DNA of 64,000 nucleotides from Przewalskia tangutica (lineage: Eukaryota > Streptophyta > Magnoliopsida > Solanales > Solanaceae). The stretch lies in contig CM056728.1 of NCBI GenBank assembly GCA_029844215.1, positions 61,667,789 to 61,731,788 on the forward strand, given 5' to 3'. Positions 1 through 11,329 of the stretch are shown in pieces; position 1 is the first letter of the stretch; every line of letters begins with the position of its first letter. Under the pieces are notes generated by a model, which had not been told where the DNA came from, ran no database searches, and saw only the letters and a program-made list of their open reading frames with translations. The position numbers were made by a program, and so were the translations under genes.

Positions 1-103
1 CTTTTCCTTAGAAAAAAAATCACATCCTTCTTTCTTTCCAAAATTTCTGTCGTATTCTCGTACGTACATCCCAACATACATACCACGAACTACGGGTATA
101 ACA
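1..103 (-). repeat. 3' LTR of A (partial)
   Basis: Matches 4878-4997, the start of the A 5' LTR, including the CGTACGTACAT run and the TATAACA edge. The rest lies left of the window. Confidence 0.85.
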
Positions 104-133
104 TTCTTCCTTAGAAACATTCGTCCGAATGTT
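104..133 (-). other. Polypurine tract and adjoining hairpin of A
   Basis: Next to the LTR, bases 104-115 read as a purine-rich tract on the minus strand. It adjoins the inverted repeat AACATTCG (116-123) / CGAATGTT (126-133). The same pair occurs in C, D, E, F, X and Z. The purine tract is the expected primer for plus-strand DNA synthesis. Confidence 0.7.
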
Positions 134-884
134 CCTTCTAAGTCTCCAAACACACATGCTCCAGATAGTCTTCACTACTATACTTACGAAACCAATAATG
201 CCATCAATGTCCATAGTATACCATTCAAATCCAAGCCAACGAGGAATCACCTCTAACATAAAAAAGCTCACACCCATGGTCTAAAGGATACTCCTTCGCA
301 TCTTCACTTCACAAAGAAATGATCACCTCCGTTCATAACACATTGTTCGCTTTCTTCTTACTCGTCGTCCTTCTCGCACACACGAACTCTTTCTAGTACA
401 CATACCACACTTCGCCATCGCTTCATTTCCACAACTCGAGTTACCACCTCCAAACTTGGTCATCTTACTAGCCTCAAATTCCTCAAGGCCATTCCGCCTT
501 CACGATTCGATTCTGGTCGAACACGTCCCGAACTCATACGATGGTTACCTAAACTTGGTCTAGCACCTCGTGACCCTACCACGGCGGGACCACCTCGAAC
601 CCCACCCCAAACCGGCCGCGGGTTGACCCGCGAATGGTCCTCAACCCGACCCATAACGCACTGACTCTTGTTCCCGATCCGAACAATCTTACCTACCAAT
701 CCTGAAAGCTACCACTTTCATCTTACACAACCCAAGGAATTATCCCTCAATACATTTCACGCATCCAAGTGTTTCGACAAAGACTAACCGTAAAATCTTT
801 TTCTCAGGACGACCTTACATCTAAGGTCTCAACGTGTACTATTCTAAGGTTCACACTTTCCATGTCCCCATACTTATCCTTTCA
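134..884 (-). other. Noncoding 3' block of A, between gag and polypurine tract
   Basis: There is no credible ORF here. Bases 440-870 are homologous to blocks at 21600-21900 (C), 33190-33431 plus 42116-42300 (X), 38200-38640 (E) and 62700-63160 (Z). Landmarks, read on the plus strand, are ACGAACTCATACGATGG, CTCGTGACCCTACCAC and a GC-rich stretch at 590-660. The block is conserved across elements with different LTRs, so a role as a cis-acting RNA element is possible but not shown. Confidence 0.6.
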
Positions 885-1627
885 ACTAACCATAATCCTG
901 CCCTACAGGGCGCCTAGCTATATAAGGCGATGAACCAACCACCGATCCCGAAGGCTGAGTCTTTACATCTGTGCTACCTCTGGTCGGACAAACTCTCACC
1001 AAAAGGCCCTGTTGGCGCAGCATACAGTTCGCCAAGCGATGCGACACTGCCCATAATGGAGTCTATTACAATGGCCACAACGAGGTGGGGGTGACCTCAT
1101 CTGACTAGCACCCCCTTCTCCCGAACAACTGAACCCGCAACTGACCCGGTAGGCTGAGTCATCCCTCCTACTTGGATATCCTCCCATCCCATGGCCCTGA
1201 CGGCCACAGGTATAATAATCTCCCAACTAGCACGACACCCTGAGGATCATCCTCCGCTCTCAATCCATAGACCTCTGGCGAACTGCAACTCAAGAAATCC
1301 CGAAGTCTCGCATCGTTTGATCGGTGAACCATCGTATCGCGAACCACCGCTTGCCGTCCGCCTCATTCCTACCACCACTAGCTAGTAATCGGGCCATCTC
1401 TGAACTCATATCTCGCTCGGCCGTGGTGCTGAGGCTCGTATCGTGGCCTCGTGAGAAATCGCCGCCGCTCTAAACTCTGCTGGGGCTAGCGGCATCATAA
1501 AACTCATCGTCTGAAGTACTATCTTAGGTAACGACCAGGCCTAAGCCCTCGTACCCCTCTGTGTCCTACTCGCAGCTCCCTCTGCTGCCTTGCCTATCTG
1601 GGCCCTGGTTGCCTTGCGCGAAGGCAT
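885..1627 (-). pseudogene. gag: Broken gag of A: central domain missing, zinc knuckle doubled
   Basis: Gag is the nucleocapsid precursor that packages retrotransposon RNA. The start matches the usual gag N-terminus (MP.RKATRA-like) at 1627. The protein runs to the GSRPEDDPQ-like motif near 1240, then jumps straight to a zinc knuckle at about 1172-1225 (TCGRQGH visible, with the outer Cys replaced by Tyr). A second knuckle follows with CGHCNRLHYGQC near 1060-1120. The core with VREYNVEFDSLARYVP and HRYVTGLDDYL, seen in E, F and Z, is absent. The region is about 740 bases against about 1220 in E and Z. Several frameshifts and stops occur. C has the same junction, so the deletion predates both copies. 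Confidence 0.7.
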
Positions 1628-1814
1628 AACGGGTACAAAAGAATACGTCAGAGGGAGTCCAACTTACAACACTACTCTAAGGCACGATCTCAGAGTGAGA
1701 AGAATGGAAACCAATCCTAAATGTCCTGCAGCCTCCTGATTATAGATGTGGTGCACAACACACCGATAATCAAGACTACTAGACACGATGCGTAGACACT
1801 TTCGAGGACTAAGC

Positions 1815-1826
1815 GCTGCGATACCA
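1815..1826 (-). other. Primer binding site of A (altered)
   Basis: The minus strand reads TGGTATCGCAGC, five bases from the LTR end. Compare TGGTATCAGAGC, complementary to the 3' end of plant initiator Met-tRNA. The mismatch falls at the CAG. Confidence 0.75.
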
Positions 1827-1830
1827 CTTT

Positions 1831-4800
1831 TGTCACGACCGATCCGGGCGTGGTGGTGTCTTACCGGACACCCTGGTGATCTGACATCGAGAAAAATCGC
1901 GGAACATAAAAACAATACATGAAACAAACGTAAAATGTGAAACAGTCTAACCAACACGGTCACCTTCCTGAATATATACATATATATATCAACCTGAACA
2001 ATTAAATCCTTTTACAAACCACGCTTACAAGATTACTGGACCTCAAGAATGTAACCATAACTATGACGGACGGGGCCGCCATACCACGAATGTACAAGTA
2101 ACTACTGACAGCGGGGTATACGAAAGATAAGCCTCAGAAAAGCGGAGCTTCCCAAAAGCGACTGTGATCCTAAGCGCGGATCCACAACCGATGTACCTCT
2201 ACTGCGGCATGACGCGGCCAAGGAAGTCGATAACAGTACCAAGTAAGTGGCGTAAAATCGTAAATGAAATCATAATAGTCTATATAAAGCGGGAGACATG
2301 TATGATAACCAACTACGATCCATAATATATAACGATCATGTCAAGTCGTGGACTCACGCCTCAAAGTCATTACTCGAAGTATAACAACGGGTCTCGCCCA
2401 CAACATCAATCATGCGTGGAATACCTTCGCCGGCTGCCGGCGATCTATGATATAATCACACGAAGTACATGAACACTAGGTCCCACGTGTCATAACAACC
2501 GTACTAACAATACTATACAACCAACCACGAAGGCGACACGGCGGAAATCTGGCCGACTACGGTACGGCGTGTCACGTGGTGGCCGGGGCAATCTGAAGGC
2601 TAACTACCGGATACCATGCCGTATCACGAGACTTCGCCACTCTGCTGAGCGGGGAAAGTCCGAAGGCTAACTACCAGTACAGGCGAATCGACCACGAGGC
2701 GGGGCAAATGCAGCCAACCACGGATACAAGGCGAATCGGTAAAACCTCGTGGAGAGCTAGTCCATGGAACAACAATCCTAATGGAACCATACGTGGGCCA
2801 CCCATCGTGTCGATGAGTCCAAAAGGAAACAACAAGACAACAATCAAAATGGAAGCATACTCGTGGGCGCCCATCGTGTCGGTATGTCCAAATGATCAAG
2901 AATAACACGGCCGACCCTCAGTGAGACGCGGTAACATAAGAATACAACACTTGCACAACAAGGCTATCACACGCAAACATAGGCACGTTACTCACAAGTC
3001 AAGGTACGCCCGTTTTATGACAAGTCGGTTTTAATCCCCAAAGTACTACGTCGTTAAATTCTTTTAGAAGATCCATTTCTTTTACAAAAGTCACCCGATA
3101 CGTAGTATCAAAATAAAGTGACTAACATTTTAAGTAAACCAAAACAACTTCCATACTTTCCTTTTTAAACCAAATTAAGACAATACCATGCCTTCTTTTT
3201 AGACCAAAACACTTCTCCTTTAAAGTCAAGTTACCATTTTAAAACCAATGATAAAACCATTCCTTTGTTTTCATAAAGTCGTTATAACTAACTTCCCATA
3301 AAGCTGTTATAACACTTTATGTTCTAAACCAAAAACTCTTCAATTCCACAAGTCTCTTTTCTTTTAAAACAACAACAAGTATTCTTTTAAAACCCAAATA
3401 ACTTACTCTTTTCAAAACAAGTAACCTATACTTAAAATCAAGTTACTTCATTTTTCTGAAAACAAGTCGTTATAAGTCAAGTCTCTTATCTTTTAAGATC
3501 AAGTCTCTTAACTTCTACAATCAATAAACCATTCTTTTACCTACATAAGGTCGTTATAACTAACTTCCCATAAAGCTATTATAACACCCTATGTTTTAAA
3601 CCAACCAAATCACTTAGCACATGTACGTCTACCGTACTACATAGTTCACAACAATCATGCTAGAAAAGATAGGAAGAGGTTCACATACCTCGCGACGATT
3701 ATCGACAATTAGAAAACGCCCACGATCAGAATCTGCTAGCCTTTTCCACTCTTCAAGTAGAATACGCTACTCGTGGTACTGCAACCTATAAAGGCCACAA
3801 AACGCCTATCAACTCCTAGATCTCTTCGTAGAATATTCTAACTGCATGGTTCCTTATTCTACAGAAAATTCGCAAAGACCTCCCCGCTATCACACAAATC
3901 TCCTCCTACCAAGGCTCGCTACGGTGCCAACAACTCCTGTGGATTACACGTCTAACCGGACGTGTTCAATTCTGCTTCACAATATACAACAAGTCTACTG
4001 TAAATACTGTCCAATGTAAATACAGTTTAATTCTATCAATCTCCATTCTATATATAGTATACTCAACTATACATTAAAACAACATGTAATATCCAATTAC
4101 AATAGGGGGACATAGATCATTACCTCGATAAGCCCAAAATTATCCAAGATTATATGTCGATCCTGAGCAACGTTTAGCTCCAAATCCTTACGCTCCAACC
4201 CGCTCCAAGCAACCCTTAGAAGTTTCTAAACAACTTCTCTTAACACTTCAACCAAGCTTATGAAGATTTTTCTAGGGTTTCTTTTGCGACTTTTGGAAAA
4301 AGTAGTATTTCCGGGCTCCTAGTATTAAAACAACTTTGGAATACTAGGCCAAGGTATTTGAGATTTTACAACAATACACAAAGTATTTCACTACACAAAG
4401 TGGGAGGGGGACGAGAACAAGGCATAAATGGAGGGAGTATTTTGCTTGGAAAGCTTAAGTGAGGGATGAATTAACTCTTCAACTTAAGAGGGTATATATA
4501 GAGGGTTCAAGGGTCAAGATCAAGCAAGGTGTGTGGTCAAGATTGGGCCATGTGTGTGTGGGTCCCACCACACCACATGGCCAACGATTTGCTCTCCAAG
4601 TGGCATGGCCAAATCGACCAGTGACAAGTGGCTAGCCATCATTCCACCAATTTCGCTGGTGGCCGCCACACGGGGTGACACGTGTCGCCCGATTAAATCA
4701 AAATATTTCGTCTTAGAAAATATCCAAAATACGAAAATCTCAAAACAAAGCGGCCCCACAAAATCAGAATTTCTCGTGGGCCCACGTGACCATTTCAAAA

Positions 4801-4997
4801 TAAAATCCCAAAATTCTAATATAATCCAAGAAGTCCAAATACCAAACTGGGAATCCAATTCCCATTAACGAACCTTTTCTTCACAAAACCGGAAACTTTT
4901 AGTGAAAAAAATCACATCCTTCTTTCTTTCCAAAATTTCTGTCGTATTCTCGTACGTACATCCCCACATACATACCCTGGAACTACGGGGTATAACA
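1831..4997 (-). repeat. 5' LTR of A, 3167 bp
   Basis: It is bounded by TGTCACGACC at 1831 and TATAACA at 4997 (TG...CA on the minus strand). A TATA-like run lies at 4491-4501. U3 contains a palindromic GACACGTGTC near 4676-4687 with a G-box core. A two-unit minisatellite of about 55-60 bases sits at 2773-2890. Unlike the LTRs of C, X, E and Z, it lacks the roughly 200-base module around ATGATCTAGAAAATGTAAT. Confidence 0.85.
4491..4501 (-). promoter_or_regulatory. TATA box of A 5' LTR
   Basis: The minus strand reads TATATATACC, about 500 bases from the LTR start, where the other LTRs carry CTATAAATACCCC. It is the probable retrotransposon promoter. Confidence 0.55.
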
Positions 4998-4999
4998 AC

Positions 5000-5070
5000 A
5001 TCAGACATACTACCCATCGATCTATGACTAAAGGCATCTGCAACTACATTGACGTGGGGGAGAGAACTTA
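5000..5070 (-). pseudogene. pol: RNase H C-terminal fragment of B
   Basis: The minus strand reads HVNVVADAFSHRSMGSM. This matches the end of Ty3/gypsy RNase H (F has HPGKANVVADAL at the same place). About 25 codons remain before the A insertion at 4997. The 270 codons read through upstream and downstream of it do not resemble RT or integrase. Confidence 0.7.
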
Positions 5071-5440
5071 TCTCCCTTAAATAAACTTTCCTTGGAGTCA
5101 CAACCCTAATCACAGGGTCCCCTTGCGGTCCTGTAAGTATCTGATCATCACGCACCGCCTTAGAATCGTGTAGATTTTCAAAACCTACCAAATACGTCTT
5201 CTGTTTTCCGCAGGCAACATTCATACTTATCTTATTTTTGCATGCGCGCTTTCCTGAAATTATCCGGAAGGTAGTGGCTCTGACCGCCACACCAAACCAA
5301 CTCCAACTACCTCCAAGGGCACTTAACATAAACTCCTTCAAGTTCGAGTATTACTTACTTCTGCATTAACTTACCTCAAATGAACAAGTCACACAGACTT
5401 ATTAAAATCAACTATGTCAAAGAAGGAAGGATAATTCACT
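5070..5440 (-). other. Unassigned degenerate DNA in B
   Basis: This lies between the protease and RNase H remnants, where RT should be. It is open on the minus strand for over 80 codons, but I recognise no RT motif and no similarity to the RTs of D or F. RT appears to have been deleted or replaced here. Confidence 0.4.
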
Positions 5441-5700
5441 GGTTACAACCACTTCCCTTCCTTTCCACTCGATAACCGGTTTATTGGAAAACTGGTACCA
5501 TACCAATCTCTCTCTGTAGTCAACGTTGGCATAACAAGAGGCCAACTACCCGTACTCATAATGACCTCACGGTCTGTCATGTCAGCTCTACTAGGTCTGC
5601 TAGGGTCCGACGACTGTATCGTCACCGGGAAATTATTATACACCCGCTTAGCTACCACCCATCACTCACGGGTAGTCACCTCGAAAGGTTCTCATGGATT
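5440..5700 (-). pseudogene. pol: Protease C-terminal remnant of B
   Basis: Read on the minus strand, this aligns with the second half of retropepsin in D (12730-12990) and F (46940-47180): ESM...TFRG, then VMG(G)S, a degraded region, then WLASCYANVD-like sequence (LASCYANVDYRE partly visible) and a PVIEW tail. The active-site aspartate half is not visible. Many stops and frameshifts occur. Confidence 0.55.
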
Positions 5701-5719
5701 CAGGCTCTATTTCTTTACA

Positions 5720-6590
5720 CTTGGTTGCTCTCTTTTTCACTGGTTGTACGCTTTCCGTACTTCCAAACTTATACTAACATATGTACATAACTTCCATACT
5801 AAATTTGGCCCCCAATCTTTGGAGTTACTAAATTAAACAATATAAGGCCATTTTCGGCTCTCACAACCTGGTTCCGGTGGAATGCGTCCACGAACCCGTA
5901 AAACGATTTACTAGACTTGGGCTTTGCACCCTCGTGACCCTGTCATGTAGCGGGACTACTACCAACTGATCCCATTCCATTATAGGCTATGGGGCGACCC
6001 TTAATAGGTCCTCAACCCGACTCGGCGTCGTACTTAACTCTTTATCCTTGGTCTGACTTAAATTTTTACTACCCGAGAAGGCCTTATATACCTAAGGTCT
6101 CGACGGTTATCAACATTCATAGGCCCGCAATTTCCATGCTCCAAGCCTACCTTATTAGTCCCCCCGTAAACGGACACAATAACTTCTCATAATACCATAA
6201 TCGTGTTGTCTTGACCACAACAACCATACTTACTCCATACGGGTCTCATCCGTACCATTCTCTTAAATCATGCCACGTAGCTTAATCTATTACCATAGTC
6301 TTCCATTAAGCCCCTTATTTATGACTTCTTAAGGGTTCATTACCCTATCAGGCAACTCATCATCTCCTAATTATCTCAAATTAGTACGTAAAACCTTGAT
6401 GAGAGTTCATTAAACTGTTTCATACCTTCCCGGTATTTATTTAGCCCTTACCAATTCCTGGTAATCAAAAAATCATTCTAGACAACACATATGTGACCCC
6501 CATACATAAATCCGTATAGCTGTATGTCATAATACCAACTATACTACAAATATTACCAACATAACTTGTTAGGGAGAGACGACCCTAACC
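5720..6590 (-). other. Displaced 3' noncoding block and unassigned DNA in B
   Basis: Bases 5840-6160 align loosely with the 3' block of A (500-870): GGCCATTTTCGG, TCCACGAACCCGTA and CCTCGTGACCCTGTCA can be followed. Bases 6200-6590 are AT-rich and match nothing else I can identify in the window. Confidence 0.45.
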
Positions 6591-6739
6591 ACACAGCTCT
6601 ATCGCACGATCTCAGAGTGAGAAAAAGGGAAACCAATCCTAAATGTCCCGCAGCCTCCTGGTTATAGATGTAGTGCACAACACACCGATAACCAAGACTC
6701 TACTAGACACGGTCTGTAGACACTTTCCGAGGACTAACT

Positions 6740-6751
6740 GCTCTGATACCA
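6740..6751 (-). other. Primer binding site of B, intact
   Basis: The minus strand reads TGGTATCAGAGC, a full 12-base match to the complement of the plant initiator Met-tRNA 3' end. It is four bases (AAAG) from the LTR edge. Confidence 0.85.
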
Positions 6752-6755
6752 CTTT

Positions 6756-8013
6756 TGTCACGACCCAACCCCGGGCCCGCGACTGGTGCCCTACCTGGGA
6801 ACCCCTTACAGATATACATCAGAGAATAGCAACGGAATATATAAACTCATAAATACTTAACAGTAAATATCAACAGGTTAGCCGATAAGGCCACCTTCCG
6901 TATATACATGAACCAAAATAAAATAAACCAGTACATTTCTGTTCTTAAAAACCCAATCCACAAATGTGACTACAGACCTCTAAGAATAACAACTGTGACG
7001 GGACAGGGCCCCGCCATACCCCTGAATATACAATCAACCGACCATACCAGGGATCTGAACCCGGGATAAGCCTCCGGAGTAATGGAGTTTCCCAACAGCT
7101 GAACGGTGATCCTAAGAGTGAGGATCAACAACCTGTATACTCTACCTGCGGCATGAACGCAGCCCAGAAAAGTCGATACAACATGTACCAAGTATGTGAA
7201 ACTGAAAGTACTGTAATGAAATCATAAAGTCTAATATAAAACTGGAGACATATATGATAACTCAAATAACAGTACATTGTGCCTTACTAACAATGAGAGT
7301 AAACAAGAGTATACCTTACTGCGTAAAAATAGGAGGCTCATGATCAAAGTAGGGCCCACCCGCCCGTAGTATCATTAAGCAATCATACTCCTGAGACTAT
7401 TTCACCCGCAAAGGTCGTATGGACCCGCATGAGGTAACTTTCTCGCATAGACTGTATCCGCCCGCATAGGTCGTATAGACCCACATGAGGTATTCCACGC
7501 ATAGGACTGGTCCGCCCCGCATAGGACTATTTCACCCGCATAAGCCCTACGGACTCGCATGAGGTATTCCTCGCATCATGGGTAGCAAATCCACGGAATA
7601 TGCAAGTGCCACAAACCCGGGGAATGACCCCGTAATGAATAATATATCACTAGCACAACCAGCTATCATACATAACATAAGCACTACCGACGTATCGTAC
7701 ATAACATAAGCACTACCGGCTTATCATACATAACATAAGCACTACCGGCTTATTACACATAACATAAGCAAGTTAAGAAATCCCCCTAACTTCTTATTAG
7801 TCTTATTCATATACACTCTCATTTTAGTTTACTTAAGGCACTAACATGTCATTTAGAAAATTCCGGGAATTTAACCCAAAGTACTACGTACTTCTACTCT
7901 TTTAAAATGACTTTTTTTTCATATAAAACTTCCAAGATACTAATAACCGTAGTATCAAGTCATATCTACTTTTCAAGACAAGTCACAATACCTTTTAGAA
8001 ATACGTTTATAGA
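6756..8013 (-). repeat. 5' LTR of B (partial, cut by C)
   Basis: Starts TGTCACGACCC at 6756 and stops where the LTR of C begins at 8014. Bases 7380-7620 hold a minisatellite around CGCATGAGGTATTCC, the reverse complement of the one in solo LTR S at 24730-24910, so B and S are related. Short AT-rich repeats of ACATAACATAAGCACTACCGG occur at 7670-7765, in about four copies. Confidence 0.75.
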
Positions 8014-8534
8014 TGTCAAGACCCGACCTCGGGCCCGCGACTGGTGCCTTACCCCGGGCACCCTAGTGATACAACATCAGAGAAAAATCAGCGGAAAAAT
8101 AAAAACTTAAACATGAAACAAGATAATACGAAAACAGGCTAACCAAAACGATTACTTTTCTGCATATATAAATAATTAAACCTGAACAGTTACATCCTTT
8201 TTCAAACCCTGCCCACAACAGTACTACAAACCTCTAAGAATGTAATCACAACTACGACGGGACAGGGCCCCGCCATACCCCTGAATGTAAGTACCTACAA
8301 CGACAGGGGACTATACCAAAGATAAGCCTCCGGAGAAACGGAGCTTCCCAAACTGGCTGTGATCCTAAGGCGAGGATCAACAAGCGGTGTACCTCTACTG
8401 CGGCATGACGCGGCCCAAGGAGGTCGATCAACAGTACAGTATGTGGCGAAAATACTGTAAATGAAATCATAACAGTCTATATAAAACAGGAGACATATAT
8501 GATAACCAAACTACAGTCCACAATATATAAGCAG
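8014..8534 (-). repeat. 3' LTR of C, first part
   Basis: Starts TGTCAAGACCCGACC at 8014 and breaks at 8535, where D starts. It contains reverse-complement copies of the hairpins found near every LTR end (8258-8275 and 8320-8380). It continues at 18672. Confidence 0.85.
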
Positions 8535-9010
8535 TGGTACTTCCGGAGTAGGTATGCGAGGACGTACGTATGATTATTCAAGCCCTATTTAGGTTAAGAA
8601 TGAACTTGTGAACTTTCGACGGAAAAGATTTCGAACCTTATGAAGGAAATTCTACGTTTTTAATATTTTAACCGATTACGGATTTTTCCGAGAGGCGAAA
8701 TATTTGGACCAATAGGAGGGCGACATGTGTCACCCTTAGTTGGCATGTGTTGGACGAAAATGTGGCCAAGTGGACAAGGTCAATTGGTCAAGTCTTGCAA
8801 GATATTTTTGGGTAGTGGGGGTAGGTAAGGTTGGATGGTTTTTGTGAGATAGTGGAGGCCACATGGCTCTTTGTTGTGGGGGACATATGTCCTAATGTTG
8901 TGGTGGACATATGTCCCAACATTGTGGTGGACACTTGGTTGGAAGATCTCATCTTTCACATGGATCCTAATCCCCACCCTCCATTTGTTTTAATCTTGAC
9001 CCTTGGGTGT

Positions 9011-9023
9011 TCTATAAATACCC
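9011..9023 (+). promoter_or_regulatory. TATA box of D 5' LTR
   Basis: TCTATAAATACCC, about 480 bases into the LTR. The same motif is at 16538-16549 in the 3' LTR. This leaves a very long R-U5 of about 2.1 kb before the PBS. Confidence 0.7.
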
Positions 9024-10824
9024 CCCCTTGAGTTGAAGACTTCTTCATCCACTCCACACTTTCTAAGTCTCAAAATCCTTCCCCCTTTTTGTTGAAGTCT
9101 CGTCCAAGTTCCCCCCCCCCCCCCCCCTCTTGAGAAGAGCTAGCCGAAACGACCCTTTTCCCCCCCTTCCTAGTTGTCTCGTCAAAAGCCTCCCCCCCTT
9201 GGTAGAAAATATTCTACAAGTAGTGTTACTATCCCAAAATACCCTAGCCATATACCTTGTAGTATTCCAAAGTCACCTCTATACGAAAAGCCCAGAAATA
9301 CTATCTTATATCCATTAGTCACTAAACGAAACCCTAGGAAAATCTTCATTGTTGTTTGAAGTATTTAGATAGAAGTTGTGTAGAACTTCTAAGGGTTTCT
9401 TGGAGCTATCGGAGCGTGCAAATTAGGAGCTAAACCATGCTCAGGATCGACATTTAAACTTGGATAATTTTGGGTTTATCAAGGTAAATACTCTTGTCCT
9501 TCTATTGTAATTGGAGATTACATATAAGAGTAGTTTAGAAATAAGTATAAGATACATAGAAGGATATTGAAGAATAGAATTGAACTGAAATCACATCAGA
9601 AGGATATTAAAGAAGATTGAACTGTATTTACATAGGACTGTAATTACAGTAGACTTGCGTAGTTTAACGGGTAGGGAGGTGCTGCCCGATTTTCCGTAGA
9701 ATAGAGAACCCTCTGCTTAGATTATTCTACAGAGTAGTCTAGACGTTGATAGACGTATTTGACTATTATAGGTTGATACTCTGCGCGCGACATATTCGAC
9801 TTGGCAGGTGGATTTCGTAGGAGGTATGTGATTCTTCCTATCCTCTTGAGCATGATATTTTAAAATATATATATAGTACGGTGAGCGTCGTGTGTTAATC
9901 GAACATGGTTTCTTTGGGCGCTGTTGACTTGAGTCTAAGTAATAAGAACCTTGAAGTATTTCAAAAGAATTATGAATCATTTTTAAAGAAGAGTAATACT
10001 TGATTTTTAAGCGAAAGCTTAAGAGTTATACTAGCTTTATGGGAAGTTAGGTATAACGACTTAAGAAAGATAAAAGGCGGTTTTGCTTATTTGTTTATGA
10101 AAATCTTGTATTGATTTACGAAAAGTGTAGTAAGATGGTTTGATAAGTAAACATGTTATGATGCCACGGCGTGTTAGTGTCTTGTGATGTTGTGTAAGGG
10201 GTTATTCTTGTTGTGCTTGCGTTGTTAAGCGTTAAGCCCGTTATCTTGTTCTTATATCACATACCCCGACTTGTTATACAGGGCTTGCCACCCTTGACGC
10301 GGTCTATCGGCTTTATGCGGTGCGTGTGACCGTGCGAGGCTGCGGGAGTTCGAGATTGATCATTCCGGTGTATTATCCGTCGAGGAGTGCCTTATGCGAT
10401 GCGTGTGACTATGCGGTCTATGTGACTATGCGGTGCGGGAGTCGAGGAGGATCTGCGGGCTAGCTACCCCGATCACGAGGAATACCTCATGCGGTGCATG
10501 TGTGACTATGCGGTGCGGGAGTTCGAGATTAGGCTCGCATAATGATACTATGGGCGATTGGCCTTGCCCGATCATTAGCGGCCTAGAAAAGACGGTTATG
10601 TTATATCTATTGTGCTTTTGGTTATCTTTGGCACTATGTGCGATTACATTGGTTGTTTCGTACATATTTGTAAAATTGCTTTTAAAATGGTATGATTTCA
10701 TTTAAAGTACTTTCTGATTTCACATACTTGGTACTGTTATCGACCTCGCCGAGGCTGCGTTCATCCGCATGAGTAAAGGGAAGCAGTAGCGGATCCTCGA
10801 TTTTAGGATCTTTTCTTTGGTGTC

Positions 10825-10847
10825 GAGCTCCATCTTCTCGGAGGCTC
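10825..10847 (+). other. Conserved R/U5 hairpin in D
   Basis: GAGCTCC (10825-10831) pairs with GGAGGCTC (10840-10847) with one bulged G. Z keeps the fold with AAGCTCC/GGAGGCTT, a compensatory change. Further stems flank it: a GGATCC/GGATC pair at 10790-10810 and ATGGCGGG/CCGCCAT at 10899-10921. Confidence 0.55.
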
Positions 10848-11135
10848 GACTTTTGGGTATGATCTCCTGTTGTTGTAGATAGTTTTGTACATTCGAGGTA
10901 TGGCGGGGCCCTATCCGCCATAGTTGTTTACTTCCTTAAGTGCTGTAGTCCTATTATGCGGTTGGGATGTAGCGCGGACTTGGTTTATATATATATGCGA
11001 AAAGCGACTTTTCTCAAATAAGCGTGTCTCATTTTACACTTGTTTCATGTCTTGTTTTTATATTCCGATTACTCGATGTATGCCTACTTGGCTGCCGGGT
11101 AAGGCACGATCCGGGCCGGATCGTCGTGACAAAAG

Positions 11136-11146
11136 TGGTATCGAGC
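11136..11146 (+). other. Primer binding site of D (altered)
   Basis: TGGTATCGAGC, four bases after the LTR. It has lost the A of the CAG in TGGTATCAGAGC. C, E, F and X show the same form. Confidence 0.75.
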
Positions 11147-11329
11147 GATTAATCCTCGGAAAGTGTCTGAGCCGTATCTAGTAAGTCTTGATTATCGGTG
11201 TGTTGTGCACACCAATAATCGTGAGGCTATAGGATATTTAGGATTGGTTTCCATTCTTCTCACTCTGAGATCGTGCCTTAGAGGTGTTATAAGTTGGACC
11301 CCTCTAACGTATTTCCTTTCTTTATGATT

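Larger units (their letters stand above)
1..4997 (-). mobile_element. Element A: gag-only Ty3/gypsy LTR retrotransposon, cut by left window edge
   Basis: Read on the minus strand: 5' LTR 4997-1831, PBS 1826-1815, broken gag 1627-885, noncoding 3' block about 870-340, hairpin and purine tract near 133-104, then the first 103 bases of the 3' LTR. The two LTR starts (1-103 and 4878-4997) match closely. The inner LTR edge is TGTCACGACC and the outer edge reads TATAACA, which is TG...CA on the minus strand. Bases 4998-5002 (ACATC) should be the target duplication, with its partner left of the window. No RT or integrase is present, so it must depend on another element. It sits in the pol remnant of B. 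Confidence 0.85.
4998..8013 (-). mobile_element. Element B: old rearranged Ty3/gypsy fragment
   Basis: Minus-strand order: partial 5' LTR 8013-6756, PBS 6751-6740, leader to about 6590, unassigned degenerate DNA 6590-6160, a block like the 3' noncoding block of the other elements (6160-5720), a protease remnant (5700-5440), unassigned DNA, then the end of RNase H (5060-5000), where A is inserted. Gag is missing. A 3' block lying ahead of protease is the wrong order for an intact element and implies deletion or recombination. C is inserted at 8014. The rest of the B LTR should lie beyond the right edge and its other end left of A. Confidence 0.6.
8535..11131 (+). repeat. 5' LTR of D, 2597 bp
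   Basis: It matches 16056-18671 nearly throughout. Its start is shortened to TGGTACTTCC, where the 3' LTR has TGTTATACCGTACTT. It ends GTCGTGACA before the PBS. A C run of about 17 lies at 9111-9127. A minisatellite with CTCATGCGGTG and CTATGCGGTGCGGGAG lies at 10281-10545. Confidence 0.9.

Noticed and set aside
4533..4868. 111-codon open frame overlapping a 112-codon frame on the other strand
   Set aside because: Both lie in the U3 and promoter end of the A LTR and show no domain; the counterpart at 20689-21037 in C has different reading frames.
5561..5836. Plus-strand 91-codon frame as a host gene exon
   Set aside because: The opposite strand aligns with the retropepsin C-terminus of D and F, so this is an antisense shadow of a degraded pol.
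10426..10705. 90-codon frame with a hydrophobic C-terminal stretch
   Set aside because: It is in the minisatellite and R-U5 of D. The related LTR of F has a similar frame for the same reason; no protein family is recognised.
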